A DNA stretch of 64,000 nt from NCBI GenBank assembly GCA_026874595.1, contig CM049315.1:16438164-16502163 (forward strand), given 5' to 3'. The notes below the pieces were generated by a model. It saw nothing but the letters and a program-made list of their open reading frames with translations. It had not been told where the DNA came from and made no database searches. Position numbers and translations under genes: made by a program. Origin of the DNA: Sipunculus nudus (Eukaryota > Annelida > Sipuncula > Golfingiida > Sipunculidae). Shown here piece after piece: positions 20,801 through 33,256 of this stretch; the stretch's first letter is position 1; each line of letters starts with the position of its first letter.

Positions 20801-23800
20801 TACTTTGACATGTAATTATTATAACAATTATGATTAAATATTTCTATAATTAATAAATAACACAAAATGCATGATATTTATTTTATTTATGTCAAAACAA
20901 TGAAGTTAAGCTAGGTATATGAGAGGCATCGCCTGTCTAACGAATTTTTTTTTCTGCACATTGCAAGTCTCTCAGCTGGTGATGATATTCTCAATTAATC
21001 TGTACCTCTGAACAAATGGCCTATAACTTTAAATCATTGCACTGTTTTATGTAAATGTTACTTGATATGCCGATTACTTTAAATAATCATTAGTTTTTTA
21101 GACAGAGTGTCTAATAGGTACCACCTGTCTGGACGAAAGATTTTTTTCTGCAATGCCAAATAGTCTCTCAACAGGTGCCGAGGTGGTCAGGCTGGTTATG
21201 ATAATACACTAGATGTCCCAGACCTGGTCTCCCAGGTTTATCCACAGGCGCTTGAATCGCTATTTGTGTTGATCTTGGTTTAAATAGTGGTCAATTTACC
21301 TTAACAACAATCCCCTACCGTTTAATGAGCTTTAAACCATGTTATATCGTTTGTCGGTACTTGTTTATATAATAGATACACAAGGCCGGCATCCAAGTCT
21401 GCGGACGGGTAGGCGATAATACAAGAAATCAATGGAAAATCCCAAATAGTTCAAAGATTTTCGAGGGAAGAAACTTACAGTGGTTAAATGGCCAGTTCTT
21501 TTTTCTATAAAAGCATCAACAATTCCAATACACACAGTGTACCACGTGTAATGAGCTCTTATTTGTAACTAGTCTGCATCCATTAAGCAGCTGTTACCCG
21601 AAACAAGGAAATCCCCATGTATCTTGGTCAGCAGTAAGGATTCCCCCCTGGAACCTAACACCTGATTGGTTGATAATGATGGAAATAGTAATCTGGGATA
21701 AATCTGTCTGTTCGTCGCTTAATGGATACAGACTCGTCCGCAGACTTGGATGGCGGCCTTGTGTGTCTACTATATAAACAAGTACCGGCAAACGATATAA
21801 CATGGTTTAAAGCTCATTAAACGGTAGGGGATTGTTGTTAAGGTAAATTGACCACTATTTAAACCAAGATCAACACAAATAGCGATTCAAGCGCCTGTTG
21901 TTTATCTAACCCTTGTCTAATCTCACGTGAATAATACACTATAATATACATTTAAAACATGGATCTAAATTGTAGATTCTCGAAGTTAGGTTAAATACAT
22001 CCAAATATACATACATACACTCCAAGGCTTAATACCAAATCTAGTTATAAATCGACTACGATGAAGCGTGAAATTCCTGGCTCTTCCTTGCATGTCCTGT
22101 TAATTGTTTGCACTGTTACAAGGCGGACGGGTGGCTTTTAATTCTTTTGTTCAATAACTCCAAGAATATAGGTCACAGTTATAAACTTGGTTTCTACCTA
22201 TTACCCATGTGTGTCGGTACCGCGGTCAGAGGGTTTCAAATTTAAATTCCCTTGCTGTTTCGAAACGGGCTTCGTGTAATGACGGTAAAAAGGACAGAAG
22301 ATCGGATGGTCGGACTAGGGAGAAATGGAAATCAGTTGACTTTCACAAAGATTAAAATGCACTTACCGGGTGGATGGAGTGTCTTGTTCCTTTTTATGAT
22401 GTTTACCAAATGCTCATGTTGCTCTTTCGGAAAGAGCACCGCTAGTTGGGATTCATGTGTCTCACAAATTCTCTCTGACCTAACGGAACTGATCCTTTTA
22501 TTGAGTCCAAAGAAAAAACACGAAGCATTTCTCTCTGTTGGTCCGGTCCAAATGCGGTGGTCAAATTTGCCAACACAACCTTGGAAAGACATATTAAAAC
22601 TTAATTTTTGTATAATATGGTACAGAATATATTATAAATACTGCATGATATTGTATAAGTTGTTTCGCATATTGTAATTTTAAAAAGTTTAACTACTGTA
22701 TATAAAAGGAAATCTGCTTTTCGTTCAAGTTTTTTGGTACAAAGCAATAGGTGAAATCAGAATTATTAAGCACAAACTTGTACACTAGACTAAACCAATA
22801 AGTTTATCAAAAACTGCATTCGTCTCAACACATTAGTGCATTGGAAATCTTGTCACAATTATTTGATCATAAACTCCGACCACAATAACGCAAGTGATAG
22901 CACACGAGCGGCATGCCTAGGAGCGACCCGACGACTTTTATCTAATTTTGTAAAAGTTTATCGTACATAAATCCGAAATTCTTGAAAAAAGTCCACTCAG
23001 AACACGTCACGCGGGGACAGGGGTAAAAAAATGACAAACTATCATCCAAAAGGCTATTTGTATTCAGCAGAAAACGTCTTCGTCTGACTTAAGTTCTCTT
23101 TTTGCATGTACAGTCCTTTATTGGTACAAGGAACACCCACCTGTGCGCCTTGGTGTTGAACGACCCGCCTTTCTGTTACAGGCTTAGAGGGGATTGAAAA
23201 TTGATATAATTTACATATAATAAATACTTCAGGATACAAAACAATTATGTTGACAACATGAGCAATAATTGTAACTGAATGTTTTGACCATAACAGTCTT
23301 AATTTAAAGAATCGATTCAATGCTAGATCTGTTCTGGTCTTAACAATTGAAGACTGCCTTTCCATGAGCGCGACGCGTTCAACGCGGGTAATCACTCCGC
23401 CAGTACGTTTCCATGAACGGGATTTTTCTGCGGTAGGTTGCGTTGTAGGTAAGTTGCTGCAGCCATGTTTTCCCTGCAAAAATAACGCCTGATGAAGGAT
23501 TCGCCTAGCGGGGCGCTGAACGCGTGTCGCAGAAACCACTAATTGCGCGATTTTTGTCGCGCGGCATTTTCGCCGCGCGGGAACGGCGTCCATGGAAAGG
23601 ACCATGGATAAAACACTAGAGCGATTCTGCCTCCGCCGCAACACCATAGCATCCCAGAGATCGCGTTCATGGAAAAGCAGTCTAATGGTAGAAATTATGA
23701 GATCATAAATATACTCCACAAATGACCAAATGTACATTATATTGTAAAAAAAATATCATGTTAGTAAATAATGATAATTAACTATTACTATGTGATACGA

Positions 23801-24847
23801 TCCCAAAGATTATAATAACTCATTAGCGAATGTGTTAATTAAAGGTAATCTGTAATTGGTAAGTTTAACTGATCGTTCTATTTACATGACCAATTAAAGT
23901 ATTTATAAAATTATTACGTTAGATACGGTACCATTCCCAGATGAGATCTGAATTAATCTGTGATAAGGTGGAATGAATCAGGCAGTTGACAATTACAATT
24001 ATAGTGTGTCTATATCATTGTAATATCTGAACAGTAATAATATCACAATTTAATGTTTTATTCAAAAGTTAATTGTGTCAATACTCACATAACTTACCCT
24101 GAAAGTTGTTTTGCCAGAACGATATTTCTGTATTTCTATGTAGTCTTTTTTTATTTATTCGTATCTCGGATTTTCGGAATTGGATGCATACATCTTTGTT
24201 GAAAGATAGACCACAGCAGGGAGGTTTCATTTGTCTTCCACACATTGCAAAGCACTGGATTTGACTAAATGTCTTCCATCTTTCGTAAACGTTTGCTATG
24301 CAATCAGGAGGCGGCCTAGACTTACGATTGAATTTCATACACACCTCGGCCGCGTGCCCGGCTTTATTGTGAAAAATAGATAATTCAGTAATAATAATAA
24401 TAAGAAGAATAATGCTTATAATAATAATTGATATATTGTCATAATTTTAAAGATATGAGAAGGCGAAAAGGAGATCAGTTTATCTCTTATTTATTTTATA
24501 AAAGAATGTTTATAAATAATACTTTTTCAAATATTTTAGGCATTTCTTTTATATATCATAGGCATCGACTGGTCTGATACAATTACTTGTCTTTACAATC
24601 CATTTATTTTATCAAGATAATTTCAATTTGCCTCTAGAAACTGCTAAGCGACTAAAATGGTTTACATACTAATAATCCCTAAAAAAGCACATGAAGTTTA
24701 CACCTTAAATTTTCTTTCAACTCCCACATTGGTTTAAATATAATATATTGAACGTATAATTGATGTTACATGTAGCCTAGTTGTTACGATAAATATCTAA
24801 ATACTACCTGAGACAAGCAACAACAAGCATGCAATCATCACCATCAT
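17811..24847 (-). CDS. gene B: secreted PAN-like / C-type lectin-like protein
   Basis: Minus-strand exons, all phase-consistent: 24847-24808 (signal peptide MMVMIACLLLLVS), 24361-24098 (PAN-like, Cys-rich, with DCIANVYERW, CFAMCGRQ and PCCGLSFNKDVCIQF), 22579-22367 (first CTLD half, GCVGKFDHRI to QLAVLFPKEQ), 18813-18557 (second half, YFYWVGAAYW, WFGGK, NWEKGEPN, WQGFICEQ) and 17828-17811 (VLPLH-stop). They sum to 792 nt, 263 aa plus stop. Gene A has an extra Ser/Thr linker exon between PAN and CTLD that I could not find here. GEPN holds an EPN-type sugar-binding tripeptide. The internal CTLD cysteine pair is missing. NAS and NKT are possible N-glycosylation sites. The last donor (CAG then GTGCTG) is weak; read-through would instead end in LKIEQCIEG-stop. 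Probably a secreted recognition lectin; ligand unknown. AATAAA (reverse) at 17231-17236 is a candidate poly(A) signal. Confidence 0.75.
19014..19047. repeat. (CA)n microsatellite
   Basis: CA-dinucleotide run in the CTLD intron of gene B. Confidence 0.9.
19840..20240. repeat. GC-richer dispersed repeat, type unknown
   Basis: A block rich in CCGGG/CCCGG motifs (GGTCCGGG-, ACTCCGGGA- and ATCCCGGA-type words), much more GC-rich than its surroundings, inside the CTLD intron of gene B. It looks like transposon-derived DNA. No ends or ORF were recognised. Confidence 0.3.
21245..21897. mobile_element. foldback element with 163-bp inverted arms
   Basis: The left arm 21245-21407 (CAGGCGCTTGAATCGC ... 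CTGCGGACG) is an almost perfect inverted copy of the right arm 21735-21897 (CGTCCGCAG ... GCGATTCAAGCGCCTG). They are separated by about 327 bp of unrelated sequence. No transposase. It lies in the CTLD intron of gene B. Confidence 0.85.
23352..23682. mobile_element. MITE with ~23-bp TIRs
   Basis: Left end GACTGCCTTTCCATGAGCG and inverted right end GACTGCTTTTCCATGAACG, both followed by CGA. The interior is CpG- and GCG-rich and contains further copies of the CCATGAACG/CCATGGA words. About 331 bp, no transposase. The long minus-strand open frame through it (23054-23737) is a by-product of its GC content. Superfamily not determined. Confidence 0.65.
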
Positions 24848-26233
24848 TGTTGTATGACATTCAGTTCAGGTGTGGAATATTAGTTTAAGGTAGTCGAAAT
24901 TTTAGTTACCATATTAATAAATGTCCCGTATAAATAAAAATCAACCCTGGATGAATCAATATTTTTGTTCAGACTGTATCTGCAATTCCCTGCAATTAAG
25001 CCACATGGGTGACAAGATGAAATGACAAGAAGTCATAAAAAAGATTCATGAATAGGTGTAAATTTTTCATCATTTCAGATCAGATCGTATCACTGTCACC
25101 GCTATTATCTGTTGTGGGAAAAATGACAGCACATCCTTTAAACCACCACGGGACAATAGATATAAAAATTGTTGCCATACAATTCTTTAATAAAAAAGAA
25201 ACACAATTGCTTTTGAAATGAAATAGAAATGTAACAGATAAATGAAATACCAATATCCCTGAGATTCAATAGGCCAGACGTGGAATTATCTTCACTTCAG
25301 ACACATATATTACATATATGTAAGGTAAAGTTAGACCGAAAGTTATTATTTTTTTATTTAAACTGAATGAAAATCGAATATTTACAGTAAATATTCGATC
25401 TTACGTAAGACTACACAAACTATATCACACGATTTGTTTCCTTTATTACTTTTATTCAATGTTTTGAATCAATTTTCTTTTTAGTTTAAAAACATCAGTC
25501 GTCAGTAAAAATTCGTGATCAATGCGAAAATTAATAGAAAAAGCACAATTAGTAAAACACATCTCATATTTATAATACAAAAAGCTTGTTCATAACAGTT
25601 ACTGAAAAACTGCGATTTAACTTCCAAGTAGTTTAGTCAGAATCTGGGAAAAGCGAAAAAAAAATCATTTCCCTATAAACTGTGAAGTTTTTCAAACTTT
25701 ACTTTGAATTACAACCATAGGTCGTTTTTCCCTTGCCATTATTCCACAAACTGTGTTGTAGTATTGCATTTATATTCATATGCTACTGTGGTCAAATCGC
25801 TTTTAATTCATTGTTTACCTGCTTTACTGGCAGTTAAAGTATGCGACCCAACGCGCTAGTATGCCCGAACAAAAAAAACAAAAAAAACAAAAAAACTCTT
25901 GCTCGTTTCAAATATACCACGCAAACAACCAACACCTTGTCGAGACAAAAACATTTTTTTTAAACAAGTCCCTCCAACTTTAAACACAATTCCTTACTTA
26001 AATTTGCTCTCGTGTCTTTTCTCGAACTCTGCGGCGATGTTAGGGAGCGAATTCATATTACATAAAGAGGCAGCTGAGCTACTGAGATTAAATAAATTGT
26101 GATTGCATATGCTATTATCATGTGTTTTTTAATATGCCTAAACCATATACTTTTTGGTTAAATGTTTGAACATGTGGAGTAGCGCCCTAGCTTGCTGTAT
26201 CCTCGCTGAAAAACATGCCTTGCACATTATTTT
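24848..26233. other. 5' flank of gene B, nothing recognised
   Basis: AT-rich stretch upstream (minus sense) of the signal-peptide exon of gene B. It should contain its promoter, but no TATA or other element can be singled out with confidence. Confidence 0.3.
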
Positions 26234-27669
26234 AACTAGAATACGGGTAGTCGACAAGCGACTACGTGTATCCGCCTAAATCAGAGTGGAACGGGTGAAG
26301 TGAGGCATGGATTGAGTGGCAAGGGGAAATAGAGTGAAGTGTTGCATATTAGCATGGATGTCTGCAGCCAACTGGTTGTAGGTTGCGCCACCTACCACAA
26401 AATCCAGAAAGCCGTCCAAGTTGTATACATATGCAAAATTTGAGGCAGATAAGTCAAACCACTATATGTTTATGAGTGATTTTAGCCCGTGGCAGACAAA
26501 CAGTTGGACGCTGTGCAAAAATGGTTGAAGGTGGCGTCACCAGTTTTGCGTATGATAAAGAGTTATGTGAGAACTATACATATGCAAAACTTTGGCCCAA
26601 TCGGTCAAACGGTTCCCAAGATATGAGCTTGGATGTCTGCTGCATAAACTAGAATGCAGGTGGCGCCACCTGTCATAAAATCAAGAGAGCTGTCGGGGAT
26701 GTATAAACCTGCAAAACTTTAGGCAGATATGTCAAACTACTGCCGAGATATGAGTGATTTTATCCCATGGCAGACCAACAGACGGGAGCTGTGCAAAAAT
26801 GGTTGCAGGTGGCGCCACCAGTTTTGCGTATGATAAAGAGCTATGTGAGATCTATACAGATGCAAAATTTTGGCCCAATCGGTCAAACGGTTCCCAAGAT
26901 ATGAGCTTGGATGTCTGCTGCATAAACTAGAATGCAGGTGGCGCCACCTGTCATAAAATCAAGAGAGCTGTCGGGGATGTATAAACCTGCAAAATTTTAG
27001 GCAGATATGTCAAACCACTGCCGAGATATGAGTGATTTAACCCATGGCAGACAAACAGACGGGAGCTGTGCAAAATTGGCTGCAGGTGGCGCCACCAGTT
27101 TTGCGTATGATAAAATGCTATGTGAGATCTATACACATGCAAAATTTTGGCCCAATCGGTCAAACGGTTCCCGAGATATGAGCTTGGATGTCTGCAGCGT
27201 AAACGTGAATGTAGGTGGCGCCACCTGTCATAAAATCAGAAAAGCTATCCAGGATGTATACGCATGCCAAATTTCAGGTGAATTAGTCAAGTCACTGCAG
27301 AGATATGAGTGATTTTAACCCAAGGCAGACGAACAGATGGACACTGTGCAAACATGGTTGCAGGTGGCGCCACCATTTTTTGTGTATGTTATAAAGCTCT
27401 CCAAGGGCTACATTTGTGCAAAAAAATTTTCCTGATCCGTCAAACGGTTCCCAAAATATGTAGGTTTATGTGTGGAAACAGACGCACAAACGGACGCAGA
27501 GTGCAGAGGAAAGGTCAGAGGTCAAAACAAAATCGGGGCGCAGCAGTTCACATGTGACCCGAACATAATCCCGGGTTTCGTAAAATTCCGCCCAGCGGTT
27601 ACGGAGGAGTTCTCTGCGGCGTGCAGCTGAAAACATAGTATCCGCAAAACTCTGTTTTGGCGGATATAA
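26234..27669 (+). mobile_element. tandem-array element, copy 2
   Basis: Same left end (AACTAGAATACGGGTAGTCG) and right end (ATCCGCAAAACTCTG then GGCGGATATAA) as copy 1, with the same GGTGGCGCCACC-headed monomers, fewer and more diverged. The right-end GGTCAGAGGTCAAAAC segment and the CGGAGGAGTTCTC segment match copy 1 closely. The (GGC)n insert of copy 1 is missing. Confidence 0.75.
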
Positions 27670-30190
27670 TAATTCATTAAAACAATATATCAAACCAAAT
27701 GATGACGGTCAAGGTTACTTTTCGAATTTTACGAAAACATTTGAAAGTTGCTCATAAGATGGTTATAAATATCATAAAAAAAAGAATGAAACTGTTAGAG
27801 TAAGGCTGGCAACCCATGACATATGAATCATATTAGCCCATATTAATAAAACATAGAAAACATTCATCAAATCTTGAGCATTATGACTCGTAAAGATTTG
27901 TTCATTATCATCAAAACTATGTTTTCCTAACTATAGCAAACCACTCTTGAGCTGGTGCAGGAAGTAATGACCAACAGCTGAGGAAACTTTCTTTTTGGCA
28001 CTTTATCGAAATGGCAAATTATCTTTCGTTTGTCACCATTAATATCTCGGGCAGTATGAATGCTTCTTTCTGATACACCTCTGTACAATATTGATGTTCC
28101 GGCCACTTCAATGTATCTATTGCTCCGCAACGGTTGCAGTAAGATATCTGTGTTGCTATTAGGAAACTTCTGAAAACATTCGGCCTAAAATGTTAAATAT
28201 TTTCTATAAAATGGATGGATTTTACATGGTATACGGCATATATAAAAATTATATTTAGTTTAAATATTATTATGGACTTTCCATTTTTTATTTCTTCGAT
28301 TCTTGAGGTTTTTGAACCACATTAGTCTATGAGATATGATTGTACATTCAATTTCAGAAATTAGGATATTTACTTATTAATTAGAAATTTAACATCTTTT
28401 GCGAACCAATTTGGAGAAGGTTGCGATTTTGCCACATATTATATTTATTACATAGCAATGCTGTTTTCAACCAACATTTTGTCATATAAGGTAAGATTTT
28501 TACTTTTCTACTTATTTAAAATACACTCGAATTCCTGAATCCTATTTTTTAAAGATAAGCTTCTCCATTACTTGGGAATTATACGAAAAGAAATTGCCTT
28601 ATATTGCCAAGTAACTGATTAACAATGAGACACATTATGATTATTTAAAAAAATGAGAATAAAAAAAGAAAATATAAAGTAGATATACAACGTTTATAAA
28701 ATAGATTTACAACGTTTAAATAAATTGTTGAACAAAAAGTACACATTACATTCTCCCATAAGACTAGCTGTCTTTGCCTTCCTTCGATAGAGAACGGAAC
28801 AATAATTACGATAAATCAAATAATATCTTTGTTTTAATAAATATACAGAGAAAATGCAAACCATAAATTAGCAGATACTTAAGAAAACACAACAGCAAAG
28901 TCAAGTGAATGTTTAGGAATGCTATAATTAGTGTACAATATAAACTTTAATTCTCGTAATTATTTGCCAAACAAACCAGTAGAAATATTAGAACACACCC
29001 AAATCTATCTCGATCTATTACATCTCAATGAAGGAATGCAATTGTGCCAGTTAAACCCGCTCTCCGATATGTCAATTTACTGGGGACTTTTCAGTGACGA
29101 ACATGTTCTTACAAATTATGGAAGTTTTGGAAAAAAGTCTTCATTTTTTTTATTGATGATATGTACCGCTTTGTATTCTGTATATTAAGTAGAAGTTTTA
29201 CATATTATTCGAAACTTGATTTTTAAGGGGTTTTATGGCTAGATATTATGTTCTTAAGTTTGTCATAGAGTTCATAGTTTTTATATTCTTACGATATTTA
29301 TATTCTTTCTACATGGTTTTTCTTCACCGTTCATAGCTTACACTCATTAACTAAATAAATAAAGTTTCTCTCCTATAAATATCCATGGTTTATTATAATC
29401 AACAAAATCTTGACACAGTCAATACCAGTATATAGCTTACCAACGTAGATAATGTGATAAATTGTTACAGTTATACAACTGATTGACATGTTTGCATACC
29501 TTCCTGCTAAATAAAAAAGGATGATGGAGAAAAAACACTTTAATTAAATTTGAGGACGGGAGCACAAATTGAAAGGAACAAGTTTACGCTTCTCTTCTAC
29601 GTTTTTATTTATGGTGTATTAATCAGATTCATTACATAATTAGACCAATTATGCCATTTACCTAAAGCAAACATCTATTTGCAAGAATTTGCGATCCAAA
29701 ATTAATTTCCAAAATGCTTACGATGTTAATCCTGCCCTACTTTTTCAGCCTTGTTAGGTCAGAATAAAAAGTAATTAGTATGGTAGGTGCTTCACGGCTG
29801 TCAAATCTATATGGAACATTAATGTTTCGATATGATGGTCAGACACAAAGGTTAACATATGTCTTTCGGTTATACACTTATACCACATTGTCATGGTAGA
29901 AAATTCATATATTCATGATTCTGTAGATTCGTGATTCTGTGATTATTATACTATTTGAATAATCACTCATGTTTTCTTTCAACTCGGGTTTGACTTGCTA
30001 AGTCCAAATGGTTATAGATGTAGGCAGTAGAATCCTGCATTATACATTAAGAGTGGATAACTAGAAGTTGGTACTGTCAATGTCAGTAGAATTTACAAAA
30101 GCTACTTAGCTTTTACTACAACGTGATCTTCGAACCGAATTCGTATGACTCTGGTTTCATTTTCAGTTTCACTTGAAGTCTCCATGTTTT
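27670..30190. other. no supported gene
   Basis: AT-rich intergenic DNA. A minus-strand open stretch at 27927-28130 is open in two overlapping frames, one reading KIICHFDKVPKRKFP, but it has no clean splice borders or recognised domain. Otherwise nothing. Confidence 0.3.
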
Positions 30191-30208
30191 TTAATGAAAT
30201 GGGAGCAC
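30191..30208 (-). pseudogene. orphan VLPFH terminal exon of the PAN-CTLD family
   Basis: After a TTTTGCAG acceptor (minus strand) the sequence reads GTG CTC CCA TTT CAT TAA, VLPFH-stop. Its context resembles the last exon of gene B: both have CATGGAGNCTTCAAG just downstream. No CTLD or PAN exon on the minus strand was seen between here and 35.6 kb, so this is either a remnant of a deleted copy or the end of a gene whose other exons are too diverged to recognise. Confidence 0.5.
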
Positions 30209-32736
30209 CTGCAAAAGAATAAAAGTTGCATACTTGTCACTAGAGGAATGTAACTTAGTTATTGTATTCCATATTCAAGTAGGGAGTACAACCAGATGAT
30301 TGTTTTGATAATTTATTATACATGTTTATGGAGTATCATGTTAAGATATTAACTCGAGAACTATATGTGTCATATATGTCTCGTTTTATGTTTATTTTAG
30401 TACATTTTTATTCCGTTCGAGCCGTCTCTGTTTGGCGGTCCCTTTAGAAACAACGGTCTTGTAGATGGATGAGCATCTGTTTTGTTGGGTTTGCTCAGGG
30501 TTTCGTCTCTGGAGGCGTGTCCATATCAAAATTCATGTAATAACTGGCAGTCGGCATAATAGGGAGTGGTGCTTGGTCAGGAGACGGTCAGGACTTGTGA
30601 CGTTAGCAGGCACATATAAGACGTAATTAAGAAGAAATTCAAGACAATTGCCCGATAAGCGCGCCAGTTCGGTATAATTTGTCGACATGCAGTCCAGGGG
30701 CAGGTCTGCGTGCATCAGAGTTTAGAGTTTAGATGATGTCTGTAAACATAGATTGTCGGTGTCTGAGGCCGCGGCGATCATTCTGTAATGGACTTCAGAG
30801 AGAGTATAGCATTTTGCCGATGGACTGGTAATCTGGAGATTTATACCTGTTTTGAGCACTTCTAGGAACAGACCGAGGACACTATTTTAACGCGTAACTG
30901 TAGAGGTACTGGATATCACGGTGTAAAACCATATTCAGCTAACAGGAGCTGGATGACCCCAGGTGCCATCAGCTGTGAAAGTCATTAATTCTGAGTCCAT
31001 ATAGAATAGTCTGTACACTAATTAGTAAGTGCTGTTCGAACTGCGTCTCGAGAAGCAAACCAACAATCCAGCGAGTAAGGGTTGTTGATCGGATCGTGTA
31101 TCTATAAGTGGACTGATTGTTCTGTGTACACAGCGCAAGCAAGCGGTTGGTCAAACATCGCAACATTCCAATGTCACGTGTGCGCGATGGTCATGTGATC
31201 AGGGAAGGTTAAACAAGGACTACTCTGTGTAGTGTGGCTAACGGACTAAGTGTTTTTCTGTGCCTATAATCGGACGCTTGTGATCTCCACTGCCTTTCTC
31301 TCTCTCTCTCCGATGGGGCTTTTAGGTAATCCTCTGATGGCATTTATTTAATTGACGCGTGTAACAATTATCCTCACTTTGTCATTCCAAACAACATTAA
31401 TCATTTCTGACCATGCATAGCCGCGGTTAAATCTATTCTACCAATACCTTTTATCTCTTTACAATACATTTGGGCTGTAAACGATAAATTAAACCTACAG
31501 AGTTGCAAAGATACATGAAGGTCGAATTACACTGCCAGCTTTACAATACAATGCTAATACCTAAACAAGGGAAAAATTGTTTTTGGTGTACCGATGGAAA
31601 GTTGCATTCAGGTGTAAATGATTCAACAAATGTATCCTGCTGTTTTTTTTTGTTTATATTCCTAAAACTAGTTTTTCCATGAACTGAAAAGGATCTAACC
31701 CGTACTGAATAACAAGGGTATGTCTTAAACATGCATTAAATACGCCTTCAGTACGATTATTTTATTGGTGTTTTCTGCCTTCGATTAGATTGGGGCCATT
31801 CGCTAATGTAAACCATCTATATTCGGCCTGTCACATAAAGCCGGACCACCAGACATTTGAAAGATGTTACCACGAAAAATAAATGTTAATGTTTAATCAT
31901 CTAACATTTTATGTCGTTGTACATAAAAACCTAAAATTCTGTGACAAAGTGACTGGACCTCGAATTATGTTCAAATTAATATTTCAAGTTAGCTTCACCT
32001 TCCTGTTAAATTTTAAGAACCAGGGCCGTCGCGGCCATCACCTGGATTCGTCATCTTACATTGCAGTTTCTTGCAAAAAGATTCTTGATTCCAGCAGATG
32101 ACGCAAAATAACAAATAAAAATCCCCGTTTCGTTTCTGTTCAACCTGTACTAGAGCAGCCCACAAACGTATCCTTACTTCACATTTTTATTCAATGTTGC
32201 TTGCAAGCAATTGAATCGATGATGGGTCATGTTCCCACCATTTAATTGTTCACAAAACAGTGCTTAGGTAAATGACACTCTGTAGCTCTGTTGCGAAGAC
32301 AGTATCCGTGACTGTCTAATTGTGCCCCAAAAACACTTAATTGACAAATAGAGCTTATCTCTGCCACAGTTCTAATAGACATACTACTTAACTTTTGTGA
32401 TAATTACCAAAAGTTCCTGCCCAATGGCCAACATGATTCGACCAACGCGTGACTTTCCAAATGTCTTACCTTTCATGACGTTTTATGTAAGCTTACCCGT
32501 ATTAAAGGCTCGCAAATATTAAATTTGGACTTGAGTTAAGTGCGAAGGTACCACATTTTTTTTTATTTTAGATATCTGTTGAATTTTCGATTTTGAATTA
32601 ATCTATTTGCTGTTGAAATTGACACTTCAGAGGAATGAACCGACATATCCAAATAGCATCAACCTAAAAGGACAAGCTTAAAAAATGTTTTGAATACTAC
32701 AACAATAAAAATCAATCCTTAAGTTACCTTTTGTTT

Positions 32737-32738
<2 letters not shown>
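30209..32738. other. no supported gene
   Basis: Unique-looking AT-rich sequence with a short (TC)n near 31298. I see no exon, TIR pair or tandem array that I can support. Confidence 0.3.

Positions 32739-32784
<46 letters not shown>
32739..32784. repeat. (TA)n microsatellite
   Basis: TA run. Confidence 0.95.
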
Positions 32785-32786
<2 letters not shown>

Positions 32787-33022
32787 CGCAATACTAATAC
32801 CCAAACCCTTAATAAATATCTGAATTAAGTAAGGACACAGCGAAGAAAAAATAAGAATCCATCATAGTAATATTATCTCTAATCTTGTATATATTACATT
32901 AAATTATATATAATAAAAAAGTCCAGTAAATGGCTTCTCTCTCTATACACGTATACTTGCACACATAAGTACAGTATATGTATATATATAATTTTTCTCA
33001 TTTGGAGAATCTAAGGAACACC

Positions 33023-33025
<3 letters not shown>

Positions 33026-33065
<40 letters not shown>
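33026..33065. repeat. (TA)n microsatellite
   Basis: TA run. Confidence 0.95.
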
Positions 33066-33067
<2 letters not shown>

Positions 33068-33202
33068 GCAGGTTTTCTGCAATCAGCAACTACTAGTGCT
33101 CTATGGCATTTCACCAGAGCTTTATTAAACAAAATGAAGACAGCCTTACCTGATGAGCACGAAAAAAATGTCTGAAAATACTTGATTCGTCTTCATTTTG
33201 TG

Positions 33203-33207
<5 letters not shown>

Positions 33208-33252
<45 letters not shown>
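33208..33252. repeat. (TA)n microsatellite
   Basis: TA run; third in a cluster within 0.5 kb. Confidence 0.95.

Positions 33253-33256
<4 letters not shown>

Noticed and set aside
23054-23737. 227-codon minus-strand open frame
   Set aside because: It spans the CpG-rich MITE (23352-23682); the Arg-rich composition reflects GC content and no domain or splice structure supports it.
27927-28138. Minus-strand coding exon
   Set aside because: Two overlapping frames are equally open, no clean donor is present and no family similarity is recognised.
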